Positions 24,606 to 36,891 are shown, counted from the stretch's first letter. The stretch is 64,000 nucleotides of DNA from Perkinsus olseni (GCA_013115135.1 JABANP010000297.1:1-64000), one strand, 5' to 3'. Program-made: numbers and translations. Notes: generated by a model from the letters alone, not told the origin.

Positions 24606-25787
24606 TTACTCCTCGTCCTCAGACTCGCTCTCGACGGAGGGCTGATAGGCAGCAGTGAGCTCCTCGTAGAAAGTCTTGCCAATCTTAGAGCTCTTCTTGG
24701 CCTGCTCAGCGCGAGCACGAATAGCGGCGACCTTCTGGGCGTGGGCCTGAGTACCCTCCTGCTGGGCCTGGGCACGCAGCTTGGCGCGATGAAGAGCACC
24801 GGGGTTGAGCTTGGCCATCATCTGGCGGTTCTTAAGGGCGTTCTTCTTCTGGCCAACACGGCGAGCGGGGGCAAGGGCAGGACGGCAGACAGCCTGGACC
24901 TCCTCAGAGTTGATGATCTTAGCGACATCAGCGTTGGTCATCAAAGGCCTGGGGAGCCTGTAACCAGACTTAAGGGCAGCACCGGACCTGTAGGAACCGA
25001 AGAGCTGCTGAAGGTGGTCGAAGGCGGGCTGGGTCCAGATGATGAAACGGCCGAAAGTGCCACCGGGGGCAACCTGCAAGAGGTTGAGACGATCAACCTG
25101 GCAGAGCTCGATGCCGGGGATGTTACGGAAGGCCTTGGTAAGACCATCATCCTCAGAGTAGACAACGAGAGGACCACGGCGCATGACGTAACGACGGTTA
25201 CGCATCTTGCCGGCACCAGCACGGATCTTCTTGGAATCCTTGACCTTCTGGAGATCGGCACCAGCACCAAGAGCCTCAAGAACGGCAATGGCCTCCTTAG
25301 TCTTCTGGACGGACTCAACACCCTGGGAGAGGACAAGAGGGAGCTCAGGAACCTCACCAATGCGATGACCACGGGCCATAACAAGAGGAGGCAAGGCAGA
25401 GGCGGCAATGGCGGAAGCCATAGCATGACGCTTCTCGGTCAAGTTAGACTTACGATGCCAGCGCCTCCAGGTCTTGAGGGGAGCGAACATGCCACCACCA
25501 CGGCACATGTTACCGAAGGCACCCTGACCCGAACGATGAGTACCACCGCCAGGGACACGGGGAATACGAGACACGGCACGACCGGTACCCCAAGAAGCGG
25601 CAGCGGTCTCGTAACCGGCCTCGAACTTAACACCGCGGGCCTGACGCTTGTTCTTGGCCATGGCGGAGTGGACGGACCTCACGAGGTCAGGCCTGAGAGG
25701 GGCCTGGAAGACGGTAGGAGCACAAGTAGTGCTGGACGACGATCCAGAGAGATCGTATACTGATACGACGGGCCGAGCGGTAGACAT
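24606..25787 (-). CDS. RPL4: 60S ribosomal protein L4 (uL4)
   Basis: Complete intronless gene of 393 codons on the minus strand. It has the typical N-terminus (ARPVVSVYDLSG), the exit-tunnel loop region GTGRAVSRIPRVPGGGTHRS and GQGAFGNMCRGGGMFAPLKT, then KT-RRWHRK, VMARGHRIGEVPELPLVLSQ, KMRNRRYVMRRGPLVVYSED and a eukaryote-type Lys/Ala-rich C-terminal extension ending ESESEDEE. Codons end mostly in C or G, unlike the mixed usage of its neighbours, consistent with very high expression. The complementary strand is also open for 410 codons, a by-product of this bias. Confidence 0.98.
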   Translation of the reverse strand: MSTARPVVSVYDLSGSSSSTTCAPTVFQAPLRPDLVRSVHSAMAKNKRQARGVKFEAGYETAAASWGTGRAVSRIPRVPGGGTHRSGQGAFGNMCRGGGMFAPLKTWRRWHRKSNLTEKRHAMASAIAASALPPLVMARGHRIGEVPELPLVLSQGVESVQKTKEAIAVLEALGAGADLQKVKDSKKIRAGAGKMRNRRYVMRRGPLVVYSEDDGLTKAFRNIPGIELCQVDRLNLLQVAPGGTFGRFIIWTQPAFDHLQQLFGSYRSGAALKSGYRLPRPLMTNADVAKIINSEEVQAVCRPALAPARRVGQKKNALKNRQMMAKLNPGALHRAKLRAQAQQEGTQAHAQKVAAIRARAEQAKKSSKIGKTFYEELTAAYQPSVESESEDEE

Positions 25788-26590
25788 CGTGAAGAGGTCT
25801 AATTACCTTAGAGAAATCCTCAAACGCGATGTTACAGCCGACAATCGATAAGCTATGGGCGAGCGCTTTTTGCATTGACGCATGATACTTCTGCTATGGC
25901 ATGGACTCTGATGATGCTATGACGGGAGGTAATAAGGCGAAGTGGTGGTTACAACACGACGTGCTTTAGGAGAGGAATATAATGAGAAAGATAGCGCATC
26001 GAGAACAGTAGTACAGACATCAGGGTATGGATCTAGGGCACAGCACAGTAGTGCATTAAGTGATGATATACCCTATACAACGACACACGATGTAGGAATA
26101 CCGCAATTGTACTGAGAAGGTGTGTAGTTGATAGCATCTGATGTAGGGGAAGAGGCGTATAGGGGCCTGTGGGACCGGTAAGACAGCGCGGTGTGTAAGT
26201 TACCGGCGGCAAGATGACGGGATGGGGGGTAGTAGCCTTAGTAGGAGGATATCCGATTCAAGACGACGAAGAGAGGATAGGGTGACCACTGGGCTGCTTG
26301 TTGCTATGAAGCTCCAGCTCCGCACCTAGTAGGTGCTAGCATCGCATTATAACAATATATGGCATATGATAAGGAGGATAAATGATGTGGACCGAACCCG
26401 CAAGCAACTACACCGAACAGCGATGAGAAATAATAGAGAGACCAGTGCAACTACCACTGTGGTATTACTGATTCTTTATCTGTGGAAAGGGTTCATCATC
26501 GTTCTTTAGCAGACTAGCGGCCAGTCCTCAGTTGGGCCTAAGAGGCTGTCGTCGTCATCAGTGAGAACCTCATGTACGAGGAGTCATACA
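25788..26590. other. Intergenic region between RPL4 and a plus-strand gene (divergent)
   Basis: About 800 bp without a supportable exon. It lies between divergently transcribed genes, so it should carry both promoters. No TATA-like box or other defined motif was convincing. Confidence 0.45.
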
Positions 26591-27675
26591 ATGGATGACC
26601 ATCGGGGATCACAGCATAGTAGGACTCTTGGGGTCGATCATCATTATCATGTGGGCTTCAGTTGAGCACGATAATCAGTGGATTGGAACATTCATATCTG
26701 ATGGTTTGTCGGAGTTGAAGACTAGGATTATGAGGCAGATAATTGATAACAACTTGTCTGCTCATGAGCATTCCCTTATTGCACTATTGAGGAGGATAAG
26801 GTCCAAACTGAAGGTAATAGTTCATCGTACGGGGATCGCAGAGCACTCTATCTTAGGACAATCATCATGTATACATTATCGCTGATGATGATTCTATAGA
26901 TGAGGATAGTATCAACGTCCTCTTCAATGAGCTTGAGGATGAACTACAGCTACCCAAAGGCTCCACTGCTAATAACCCGTCATCACCCAATGTACAAGCA
27001 GTAAAATACTGCATTGCAGGCCGGCGGCATCCGCATGTAGTGCTCGATGAGTGAGTTCTTACCGCACGAAGTGGACTCTAGTATGTTCTCATCAGGCATA
27101 CCCGAAATTATGCACCAGTGATAGCCGCTGTGGAGGCATCACGGGGCGATCGTACGATTGCCGATCGTGGACGTAGTGGGTGTATCTCTAAGCTGAGGGA
27201 GCAGTGTATGTTGCTGTTACAATAGGTTCTGGTGATCAAGGCTTGATGCCATCTTGGGCAACTATGGGGCATTCATCGTCATGCAGCGGCGAGAAGGCTT
27301 CCATTGCCGGCAAGGACCCTTCGACGGTAAGCATATAGTGTACCACATGCATACTGCCCGCCCTCTTGTCACCTCATGCATCATTACCCAACGCGTAAAT
27401 TATTACAACCACAGGACTATTTGGTTGGAGAGTGGTTACAGGCTAGTGGAAGGGTCATTATTATCAGTACGGCTTCATGTTTATGTCATCATTATCATCA
27501 TCTTCTTTCGCTCTAGTAATGCTGCGACCCTCGTGACAGAGGGTGGTCGACTGGCATCCCAGGGAATCTACGTGCTTCCGTTGTTGCAGCTCAGGCTATG
27601 ACACCACCCGCAGGTATGGATGTGGAGGTAGTAGAGTGGAAAAGGCTCGCTGCACTAATCCTCGTTCGACATTGA
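26591..27675 (+). CDS. Unidentified multi-exon protein, helical
   Basis: MDDHRGSQHSRT at 26591 is followed, across a short intron, by DNQWIGTFISDGLSELKTRI, NNLSAHEHSLIALLRRIRSK, then DEDSINVLFNELEDELQLPK, NVQAVKYCIAGRRHPHVVLD, VIAAVEASRGDRTIADRGRS and GCISKLREQ joined by a 38-bp intron to LDAILGNYGAFIVMQRREGF. The 3' exons are less sure; the final one reads STGIPGNLRASVVAAQAMTP and stops at 27673-27675. Splice joins remove stops cleanly through the first four introns. No known family recognised. Confidence 0.45.
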
Positions 27676-28438
27676 GTTCAACAACAGTTCTACTGCCTTG
27701 ATGCGCCCTTCTTTTCGTACCGATACGCGAAGTGTATCGTCATCTAGGTCATCGGTATCCGTTCGTACCTCCACACGCAGGAGCAGACCTCTGGGGCGTG
27801 ACGTGCGAGTCACGCCTGGACAGGCACGTGCGCACAAGCTTTCCGAGGCGTGACAGGTTCCGGTGGTCTGGAACACCTAGTCGAAAGATCTTCATCCGCC
27901 CACCCACCCGTTCGGGGAGTACACTGTGACATATCTATCCTGTTTCCCAACTAGGCCATCCGCTAGGTCTACCAGCAGCGTAGTGTCACAAGCGGTTCTG
28001 AGAGATATTTAGAGATACGGTCATTTTACACTCGTTGAAGAACGCCGCTGCCGGAGGATGGTGCCACCATCGGGGACAGTGCTCCTGGGTATCATCAAAG
28101 GGTATTTCTGGGCAGAAGTTCAACTTCCGGCTGATGCCACCATTCATTTTGGACACTTATGTTCGGGGAGCCCGCTGTCACCTCGCGGAAGCTGCTATCC
28201 GCTATGACAGCCGCCGCCCCAAAAAGCTTATTACCCCGCACGCGTGAGCATGTTGAGATGAGCTGAGGACGTGCGTTCTTAGTGGAGCTACTCACAGGTT
28301 GTTTGTTCATTGTAGGATTCTGGCTGAATTGTGCCTGCGAGGGTCTCCCGGCATTCTGTCTTTTCCTGTTATGAAATGTATTTCGTGTATATGATGGTGT
28401 CTTGCAGTTCTCTCCTATCGAATCCTCTTCATCCCCGC
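27676..28438. other. Intergenic stretch
   Basis: About 760 bp with no exon I can support on either strand. A local inverted GC-rich patch (gtgcgagtcacgcc / ggcgtgac) lies near 27800-27860. Minus-strand frames that extend from here over the following pseudogene are antisense artefacts. Confidence 0.4.
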
Positions 28439-29164
28439 ATGCCTCGCCGCTGCACCAACAGGATCTTCGTGTCGTTCGCCTACATATTGATGTCGACTCT
28501 ATCGACCGATGATCGGCCCATCCTTGCTGATCATCCGGCGGGTTGCAATGGTGGTCTCGGCCCATTGGTGGGCAGCACGATCAGAGTGCAAGACTCTACG
28601 TGCGTCTATGGCGTATAAGGCCGTACCGTCGATGGGCTCAATCACCTTGGGGCCGGGGTTATTCTTAAGAGTAATGACCCGGCACATGAAGGTAACTTGA
28701 AGATACAGGTGAATGTAGTAGAAGGTCCTGCCGACTCGGCTGATCCACCTAATGTTACTGTGGAGACCACAGGCTTGGCTCGTATGCTCTTTCATCATGA
28801 CAACGGGATGAACTTTACCTGGCATGTTAACCCTGATGATATCCTCTTTAATGGCACTGACTATGGCTCTGCATATCCCGTAATGGCATCTAGGGTCAAG
28901 GGCTATCTGCCGGATTATTTTATATCAGAAACACCCTGGTTCGGTATCCAAGGCGTTGCTACTGCCAATGGTATGAATCTCTATTATTCCGTTGACACCG
29001 TGAGCCGGTCAAAGGATCTGGTCTTGTCGGTGGAGCATAAAATCTCAATGAACAGAGTTGAGGGAGGTTGGGACTTCGACGTCGCATTCAAGGTTGTTAG
29101 AGGAGGCCGCAATGCACCCTTCTCCTACGTGAGGCATTTCGCCAGCGGTACCCTACTTCTCTGA
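28439..29164 (+). pseudogene. Secreted-type paralogue 1 of a tandem pair, broken by one in-frame TAA
   Basis: Reads MPRRCTNRIFVSFAYILMST then LSTDDRPILADHPAGCNGGL. The TAA at 28616-28618 sits where the downstream paralogue has Tyr in CCLYNMYGRNSD. The same frame continues to 29164 (GVILKSNDPAHEGNLKIQVN ... WDFDVAFKVVRGG ... SYVRHFASGTLLL). Alignment to the copy at 29620-30399 runs without gaps across the stop, so one substitution explains the break. The N-terminal hydrophobic stretch suggests a secretory signal. A functional two-part gene is possible only if the stop is removed by an unseen intron or read through. Family unknown. Confidence 0.6.
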
Positions 29165-29619
29165 CTTTACCAAAGCGATGCGCCCCAATTCTGATCTCAG
29201 GAGCCTCATTTCTCCTGCTCCCATAGTAAACCCGTGCTAGCGGTATGGTAGTACACCATCCGAGTTTCAGCAAAGCCTGGAACGCACGCCCCTTGTTCTT
29301 GGCCTCGACAGTATGCTGTCGAGGCGCTAGCCGATGGTTAGATTCGTAGAGTCTTTTTTCACCGGCCTCCCGACGGGAGGCTCCCGTCCTTTGTCTTCGT
29401 GTCAGCTGCACGTCGTAGTCTAATCTACGTTCGAGGGCGTCGTGTTGCAGGAATTCCTATCAGTTAGCAATGCTAACTTAGCACCTTGGAGCTCCGAAGC
29501 CTTGTTCTTTTCGATTGTAGCGTCGTTAGGCATGCGTAGTAGGTCGCACGATAGTCTTCTCACTGAAAGAAATCTCTATTCAGTGTCTCTCGGCTATCGT
29601 CGTCTAATACGACCGTCCC

Positions 29620-30399
29620 ATGTGTTGTTCAGCCCTTACGCTGCTTTATACCCTATCCCTGCAGCCCTGCATACTCCCTCGCCGACGCAATCAGGTCTAT
29701 CAGATCCTCCTTCTGCTATTCGCCTACTCACCCTTCTCCGCTCTCTCTACCGACGAGCTGTCTGTTACTGCTGATTTTCCTGCCAATTGCAAACGTGGGC
29801 CTGGACTAGTAAAAGGCGGCAATATTGGTGCGTCTTCTTGTTGTCTCTACAATATGTATGGACGTAACTCGGATATGTTCTACCAAAATAGCACTGGTAT
29901 CATATTCAAGACTAATGACCCCGACCACTATGGTGACATGAAAGTTCAACTAAACGTAGTTGAAGCAGATCCTATGGAGCCGGCCAAGGTCACTGTGGAG
30001 ACTAGTGGTTGGGTTCATATGTTGAAGGAATACCCTGGCTTCAAGTTCCGCTGGAACCCTGCACCAGGCGATGATCTATTTGATATCAACTCCTTTGGAT
30101 ATGTCCATACTAGTATACCCGCTATAACTAGCGCTGACCATCCCGATGGTACGAAAAGTAACACTGGGTGGCAGTATATCGAGGGTACAGCTGATAGGAA
30201 TGGAATGAATTTATATTACTCCGGGCCAAGTGTGAGTCTTGATGGAGAAGATACGGGTTTGACATTCAAGCTCAAACTATCAATTAATAGGGTGAAGGAA
30301 GGTTGGGAATTTGATGTCGTCTTCGAGGCGAATCGTCGTTCTCTCAAGGGTCATGTAGCCGGTGTCTATCATATCGCGGAAGGCATTCTGTATAGCTGA
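29620..30399 (+). CDS. Secreted-type paralogue 2, intact (family unknown)
   Basis: Intact frame with a hydrophobic leader (YQILLLLFAYSPFSALS) followed by a mature domain of about 200 residues: TADFPANCKRGPGLVKGG, SSCCLYNMYGRNSDMFYQNS, GDMKVQLNVVEADPMEPAKV, FKFRWNPAPGDDLFDINSFG, ADRNGMNLYYSGPSVSLDG, EGWEFDVVFEANRR, ending at a stop shared in position with paralogue 1. Three or four Cys and beta-prone alternation suggest an extracellular fold. The true start could lie in an upstream exon, since similarity to copy 1 begins only at about PRR. Similarity continues into the 3' flank (tacc..aaagcga..cg), pointing to a tandem duplication. Confidence 0.6.
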   Translation: MCCSALTLLYTLSLQPCILPRRRNQVYQILLLLFAYSPFSALSTDELSVTADFPANCKRGPGLVKGGNIGASSCCLYNMYGRNSDMFYQNSTGIIFKTNDPDHYGDMKVQLNVVEADPMEPAKVTVETSGWVHMLKEYPGFKFRWNPAPGDDLFDINSFGYVHTSIPAITSADHPDGTKSNTGWQYIEGTADRNGMNLYYSGPSVSLDGEDTGLTFKLKLSINRVKEGWEFDVVFEANRRSLKGHVAGVYHIAEGILYS

Positions 30400-30589
30400 C
30401 CACCCCAAAGCGACTCGTCGCATTTCTGGTCATATGTCGAAGCTTATTTTTTTGTTCTAATAACACTATCATGCTTGTGGCATGGTTTTACCTCGTCCGG
30501 GTTTTAGCTAAGTCCAAAACCTGGACCAAGCATCTTTTGTTCTCGAACCCAGTGTATTTTATCGACCTTCGGCTGATGATGGTCCGAGG

Positions 30590-30900
30590 TTGATTTATAC
30601 TGTCCTCTTGAAGAGGGCCTCTTCTGATACACACCCTTTAAGCTTCATATATCCAAAACAGCGTTGCGTACCAGTTGGTACCTTGGAGCATGTCGTTCTA
30701 TTCACTGTGGCTAGGGTAAGATCGAGTTGGATGTTGAGGTCCCTGACATCGAAGGTTCACACCAGTTCCACATCTCACCCGGAGCTGAGCCTATCGCCGT
30801 TACTCGTTCTCGGCAGTCGGCGGTTGGCGATGGTCAAGTCACGAGTGACCATCGCTATCAGCCTGTCTACGCTGCGGCTACTGCATGCTTGGATCCCTAG
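30590..30900 (+). CDS. Short two-exon frame, possible 3' end of a gene
   Basis: A first frame ending RCVPVGTLEH is joined by a possible 23-bp intron (30692-30714) to GKIELDVEVPDIEGSHQFHI and SPGAEPIAVTRSRQSAVGDG, stopping at 30898-30900. Residue order in the second exon looks strongly protein-like, but no family is recognised and the 5' end is not established. It directly follows the secreted paralogue pair and precedes GTF3C3. Confidence 0.35.
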
Positions 30901-31085
30901 CCTGGGTTGATGGGCTTTCACTTGAGTAGCTTGAACACAGGTATATTCATAGCAACGGTGATCGACCTCCAGGTGATGGTGTCATTCTGTTCCTCATCCA
31001 GCAGCCATCTCCAGTGTGGGAAGAGTATTGAGTTGGGGTAATGACAGAGTAGTGATGGTGTGGTATTGGAGAGTTCATCGCTCGC

Positions 31086-34000
31086 ATGTCCTCGTCATCC
31101 TCTTCATCTAGTAATACTGCACATCCATTGGTGAGAGGTGATGCTACTGGGGCACAAGGAGGCTCTATGCCTGTGGCAGCACTAGCTGCAGCACAGGCCA
31201 TGACACCCCCTGAGGGCATGGATTTGGACACTCTTTATCATGGGGGTCCTGAGGTTAACCTACAAGATTTCATACCGTTGGCAGAGCGAGCTGAGGAGGC
31301 CGAGGAGAGGATAATGAGTGGCATGAGAAAGCAGAAGAGATCTCGCAAAGTAATAACGTCGTGCCGGGGCAATAACGCCCTATTACAGTCGTATTAATGA
31401 GTTGGCCTCATACTGAACTGTCCGAGATTTCCTGCGGCTTCCCCGCAGCCCGCGTGTCGTTATTGATGTTATTATGATCAGAGTGCTGCCGCGGCGGCGG
31501 GCGGGTCAGATGTGGAGATGGGAGGTAGCCGGGGGTTATGCTTAGGTCGAGTATCCGCCCACGCTCTGCTATGTATTGTGGTATGCGCACTGGTTATGCT
31601 TCAATGGCAGGTGAAGGTATACCAGGGATTGGAAGCGAAGGGGAGATGTCTTCCTGGCTAACTGATGGTGATGATGATGATGATGAAGATTATGAAGATG
31701 AAGGTGACGTTGATGCTGACTCAAGTGGTCTATCGTCCTATGACTCCTCCGATCTTGATGATCTGCTAATGAGCAATAATGCAAGCCAATTCCTGAAGAG
31801 CAAAGCACGTCATAGAAGGAGACGTCGTAAGAAGCTGCGCGAAAGAAGGGCTAAAGGGTAGTGGCACCGGCAGTGGCAGTCCCGCAAGATGGTACGGATG
31901 TACTCAGCCTCAAGCCGAAGAAACATAAACGCCCGACAGTCGCTTCTGGACCATCCAAGAAAGTTAGTCCAGAGGTCAGAGAGATGCTCGGACAGGCCAA
32001 TAACGCCTTCCTTAAGCGAGATTACGAGACTGCTATTGATGATCTGAAAGTAAGAGCGGCAGCAGCAGCAGCAGTAGCAGGCACGACTCTCTGTCATTGT
32101 CAGGAAGCTATCCGCCTAGGGCCAGGCGTACCTGATCCATTCTTGACGTTGGGTCTGATCTACGAGGAAATGGGGGATGCTAAGAAAGCTCTAGAGGTCG
32201 TTAGGGTCAGCATGGAATGGACGATGAATGTCTAGGATGGTAGGTACTGTTAGTGGCAGCACATCTAACTCCCGGGGATACTCAGCTGTGGAAGAGGTTA
32301 GCCGAGAGATCGAGAGATGAGCTAGGAAACTACACTCAGGCAGCGTAATAATAATGAGAGTGTTACTACACTCATCTGGAGGCAAACGAACGCGACCTTG
32401 TATCACGTGTTGTTTGTGGTAGATACTGCTTCCATAGATGTTGGAGGTCTATGCAGGAAGAAGGCACTGATGAGGCTAAGTCAGTATTATGGGATATGGC
32501 TGATTGCTTTATGAAGGTCGGTTAGCAGCTCGGAAGTGATACGTGACTGAGATAGGGATATCGTTGATCAGATAAAGCGCTATGGGAGGGCAGCACGTTA
32601 CTTGCAAATGCTCTTTGAGATGCATCCTGGAGATCTAGGTACTGTAACACGTAGCGTAGTACTCGAAAGTAGCATCAGCGACATCTATCTCAGTTATTGG
32701 GCGTATGTTATCGAAGGCCCTCTACCTGCAAGCAGACAAGCCAGCTACAGCTCGTGTATTGGAGGTATGCCTAGGGGTAGATGCTGATGGTGGTGTGAGC
32801 CATCCTGAAATCGGAAGCGGGACTACTGAACAGCAGCCAACACCTCCACGGGACGCTGATCTGATGAACATGCTCTGTGAAGTGTAGGACGAGGGACACA
32901 ATGATTCCGTGCCTCTAGCATCATCGGCGATCATATCAGATACATAGACCTGAGAGAGTATGGCAAGTGCCGCAGCATACTTGGTAAATTCCTACTACCA
33001 TCTACCGTACCAACAGATGACCAGCAAGCTCTAGTCACAGCCCTCAGTGTTCAACCGATAGATTTAGTCGTTAAACTCGGTGTTGCAGAGGCCTATCATC
33101 ATGCCCAGATGGGTAGTGATAAATATCAGTATATATTACATCAACAGCATCTTCCTTTGACACAGGTGCAGTAGGTCGACGATCCTCTGGTACTGCCAGA
33201 ACAACAGAAGAGGCATTGGCACTGAGTAAACAAGAACCAACTGTAGCCGCTAGTGTACTGGCTAAGGCATGCTGTGGAGTACTGCTGATGGCAGCAGCAC
33301 AAGAGATGGAGGACAGTGGTGGTAATGAGAGGGGCATCATATCTAGTTGTAGTAGTGCTGATAGCATTGTGGTATGGTGGTCGTGGTGTAGGCCGTAGCC
33401 CTACTGGATTGGAGGATCTTCATCTTCAATTGGCTGATGCTATGCATGATAATGGCCATACTGAAGAGGCATTAGAGTTGTTAGTAGCTTTAGCACAGCC
33501 TGGGAAGGTTATAGACCCAGTACACGCTAAGACGTTGTGTGGGAGGATAGGAAAGTAATACCAAAAGAAGCGCACGGGCATCATAAGCTGGGTCTGACTC
33601 CTCATTCAGTTATTATTACGCCCTTGGTGACATTGAGAATGCTGGTAAATACCTGGAGAGGGCAGTGGAGACTAAAGCTATCAATGCGGCGAAGCTGTCA
33701 CAGGATGACGGAGGAGATGCTACTTCGACTACTGTATCTCAGCAACAGAACGATCCTACTGTACTGATACCACTCTTCCCGCAGCTCAATCACCAGTTTT
33801 CGGATCAGGTACTGGTACAGCTATCCGACATATGGCGTAGACTTGGCAGGAGTGCTGATGCTGATAGACTCTTGTTGGAGAGTTTGAGCTACGAAGATTT
33901 ATTAATGTGTAGAAGCCTACCCAGGGCCCACAGTACTAAGGAGAGGAAGACAGCGTAATGATACTCCCTCCCTGATGGTTAGTGGTGATTGATGCATCTA

Positions 34001-35963
34001 TCAGATACAACGCTTTGATGGCAATATTGGATAGTGATGAATTAGATGTGAACAGAGATGCCTCCCTGGAGGTACCACCGGAAGTGCAGGATAAGAGGTT
34101 GAAGTAGGGACCTTACTAACGATACGATCACATCCTCATCTCCGTTGTACTGCTGCTAGATTCGCCTCAGCATGGATAAGTCTGATGAGGGATTGTGAGT
34201 TGGATAACCAGCGTGCTGTGAGGGTGATGAAGTGTCTTTATACGGTCTACCTCAGTCATGATGATTGTCCTCCCTCAGTATCGCAGAAGCCAATATCCAC
34301 AGTACTTCACGACTGGAGGAGCTGGTGGTAGCCATCCTATGAGCCCTACTAAGAAGGGGAGCCGTAAGGGAGGAGGCTCTACACCTAAACAGCAACAGAG
34401 TGAAACAACGCCGCTTATCAACTTTGGAAGGGACGACCCTAGGGTGGTGACTGAGGCCAAGGCTAAGGACGGAATGGTAATCGCCACGGCTGCTGTAACG
34501 GCCTTCTATTGTTACTAAGCTACTACCATTCAGCCCGCCCTGCCTCGTATCAAGAAGGAGATGCAGCTACTAGGCATAGATGATCTGTTTGGAGACAAGG
34601 CATTAATCGACTTCATCGTTAAGGGTTCCTATGTATGCCATCTAGTCGGTAGAGAGCAGGAAGCCGTAGAGATAATTGAGACGGTGAGCGAGAATGAGTC
34701 TTGCGGCGGGATTGTCAGGAGTAACCCTCCAACAGGTCCTCCATGCCCGTCGTAAAAGGTGGTCTAGCAGTAGTGGAGGAGAGACAGGCACCTCCTCGAC
34801 CGCAGCAGAAGGAGCAACACAGACGGCTGATCATGCTGGTGGTGGGGGAGGGTCGGACCATATATCACGGCTAGAGAAGACCAGCTTCAACCTAGCCATC
34901 AAGGCTCGTATGAGGAAGGTTGTATTCAAATACCTCCGACAGAAAGTGAGAGAATGACACGACTGCTGACGACTGATCTGATCTGAGATGTCGACGCTGC
35001 TGCTGCTGTTGTTAGGCTGTGAATAATGCTCATGATAAGGACTACTCCACTCTATCGCGTACATTAAGTTACCTATCAAAGTTGATGTTCTACGATATTG
35101 CAGCAGGAGATGAGGAATCAGTAGGTTGGACGCCGGCTCTGCTGTTCATCGGAGCTTCAGCAGCTGCTGCTTGTGATGCTGTTTATTACCTGCTTCTCAA
35201 AAACGTCTTGCTCAGGGATTTTCCATGCATTCTGACGAGGTTAAGGGCAAAACCACGATGCGGAGAGGGACCAAGCCAGATCAGCTTGAATTTATAGACC
35301 AACGAGCATGGCTCATCAGACAGGCCATCAAGTACCCTCAAGTGTATGAGTATACACTCATACTTGGACACCTGAGTACCCTAGCTCAGACGTAATAATC
35401 CCCCTTTATTGATGAGCCCGCTTAGACTTTGTTATCCCTCACTAGGCATCGTTATAGCGTCAGAGAGTATTACCGTGCCATGAGGCTACGTCCCAATGAC
35501 CCGTACCCAGCCCTGTTGCTCACAGCATCCCTCATTACGATGTCCATATCCCGTGTAACCTATGACAGGCAGCTTACCATTACTAAAGGTATTAGTGCCT
35601 CTGGAATACCCTACACTACCAGCGTCATTCCTGTCTGTATCAGGTCTGGCGGTGTTCCAGTTGTATGAGAAGCTTCGCCTTGAACAGCAGGGTGTATCGG
35701 AGGTGTTGGCTAAGGCTGAGATAGCTTATAACCAAGGCAGACTCTGGCATCAATTATCAGTCTTCCATTTAGCTGATAGACTATATAGACAAGCATTGAC
35801 CATCATTCAAAAGGCGAGTCGGGGTGATGAGGTAGAGGATGAGGTGGAGTATGTACGCCTAGCAGCAGCATACAATCTAGCCACGCTGCATGTACAGACC
35901 GGTAATCGTACAATGGCAGCTAGAGTATTGGTACATAATGTTGTACCCGCATTGCAAGGATGA
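31086..35963 (+). CDS. GTF3C3: Transcription factor IIIC TPR subunit (TFIIIC102 / tau131)
   Basis: TPR scaffold of TFIIIC, which recognises tRNA-gene promoters and recruits TFIIIB. Start at 31086 in a poly-Ser leader. An acidic region follows (TDGDDDDDEDYEDEGDVD), then KKVSPEVREMLGQANNAFLK and DYETAIDDLK...EAIRLGPGVPDPFLTLGLIY (first TPRs), AAHLTPGDTQLWKRLAERSR, the KALYLQADKPATARVLE repeat, a degenerate linker, GDIENAGKYLERAVETKA, and the C-terminal repeats LAKAEIAYNQGRLWHQLSVF and EYVRLAAAYNLATLHVQTGN, ending at 35961-35963. Order and C-terminus match tau131. At least fifteen short introns interrupt the gene, so it appears as many small frames. Confidence 0.8.
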
Positions 35964-36245
35964 AGAGCTGGAGCAGCAGTGACGCTGCTGATGAGAGTAT
36001 CATTATTTACCTTTATTATGATGCAATATGGACATCACCATTATCATCGACTTAGTTTTCCCTCCCCTTCTCGTCGCCACGATAATCATTATCTTGTTAA
36101 CGATTGTTTCAACAATAACGTTCACCAATAGCAGGTAACGCCTCGGGTAATGTTGTGTTGTACTACGGTAACGACAAAACAGGGGCCTAGGGGGTGATGA
36201 AGATAACCATCATACCTATCCTTTAGATGAGGTGTTAGCCTGCTA

Positions 36246-36891
36246 ATGGCTGTCAATCTGCGACACAGGGAAATTCACGAGAAAACCCCACTGGAGCTGT
36301 TCATGTCAGCAGCTCAAGCGTCGGGAGTGATAGCCATCACTGCAGCTGCAGCGCATGCAGTAATGGAACCAGTACTGGCAGGGAGTGGTAGGGAGCATAC
36401 GAAACTAGGACACGCTACTGCTGGATAGGGTTTCGTTCTCTCAGTGTCCCGTGCTATATCACGGACATTTCCTATTGTCTGGTTGGCATCGATGCCGGTT
36501 TTCTATTTGAATCGTCGAAGTGCTTGTAGAAGAGAAGCCGCAATGGAGAGGCTCAAAGACTCGGCTGAATCGTTCAACCTCATGAATGTTGAGTCATTAG
36601 CACCGAAGCTTGATGGTAGTCCTGAATCCGCTGCGGAGACGTCGCACCTCTCATCTGCTTACCGTAGTTCCCTGCCGATATTCTCCATTTTTCTCATTAG
36701 TTCGAGAGTTCGACGAGGCTACTGGGGTGGATGCGGAGAGGGAAGCAGCAAGACTGCTCCGACGAGGGATGAAAATGTTGGAGGCTGAGGACGTAAGGAG
36801 GCTGAGGTCATCATCAGCGCCATTCCCGCATTCCCGCCCATTCGTTACTCATCAGGCAGCCGAGCGAAAACGGTTCAAGCTATGGTTTTGA
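36246..36891 (+). CDS. Small protein with two predicted membrane helices, unidentified
   Basis: The ATG at 36246 gives MAVNLRHREIHEKTPLELF then hydrophobic AAQASGVIAITAAAAHAVM. A 58-bp intron from 36391 (gtaggg...tctcag) joins VLAGS to VSRAISRTFPIVWLASMPVF. A charged tail follows (SACRREAAMERLKDSAESF), and a second intron leads to EFDEATGVDAEREAARLLRR and a stop at 36891. Probably an organelle or endomembrane protein by composition (inference). Family not recognised. Confidence 0.5.

Noticed and set aside
24531..25763. 410-codon plus-strand open frame
   Set aside because: It is exactly antisense to RPL4, whose identity is certain; the frame is a by-product of C/G-ending codons.
27540..27675. 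Similarity of AAQAMTPPAGMD here to AAQAMTPPEGMD in GTF3C3 (about 31190)
   Set aside because: Only about 12 residues match and the surroundings differ, so it is more likely chance than a duplicated exon.
28095..28565. 156-codon minus-strand frame
   Set aside because: Antisense to the first secreted paralogue, which is supported by alignment to its neighbour; no motif in the antisense product.
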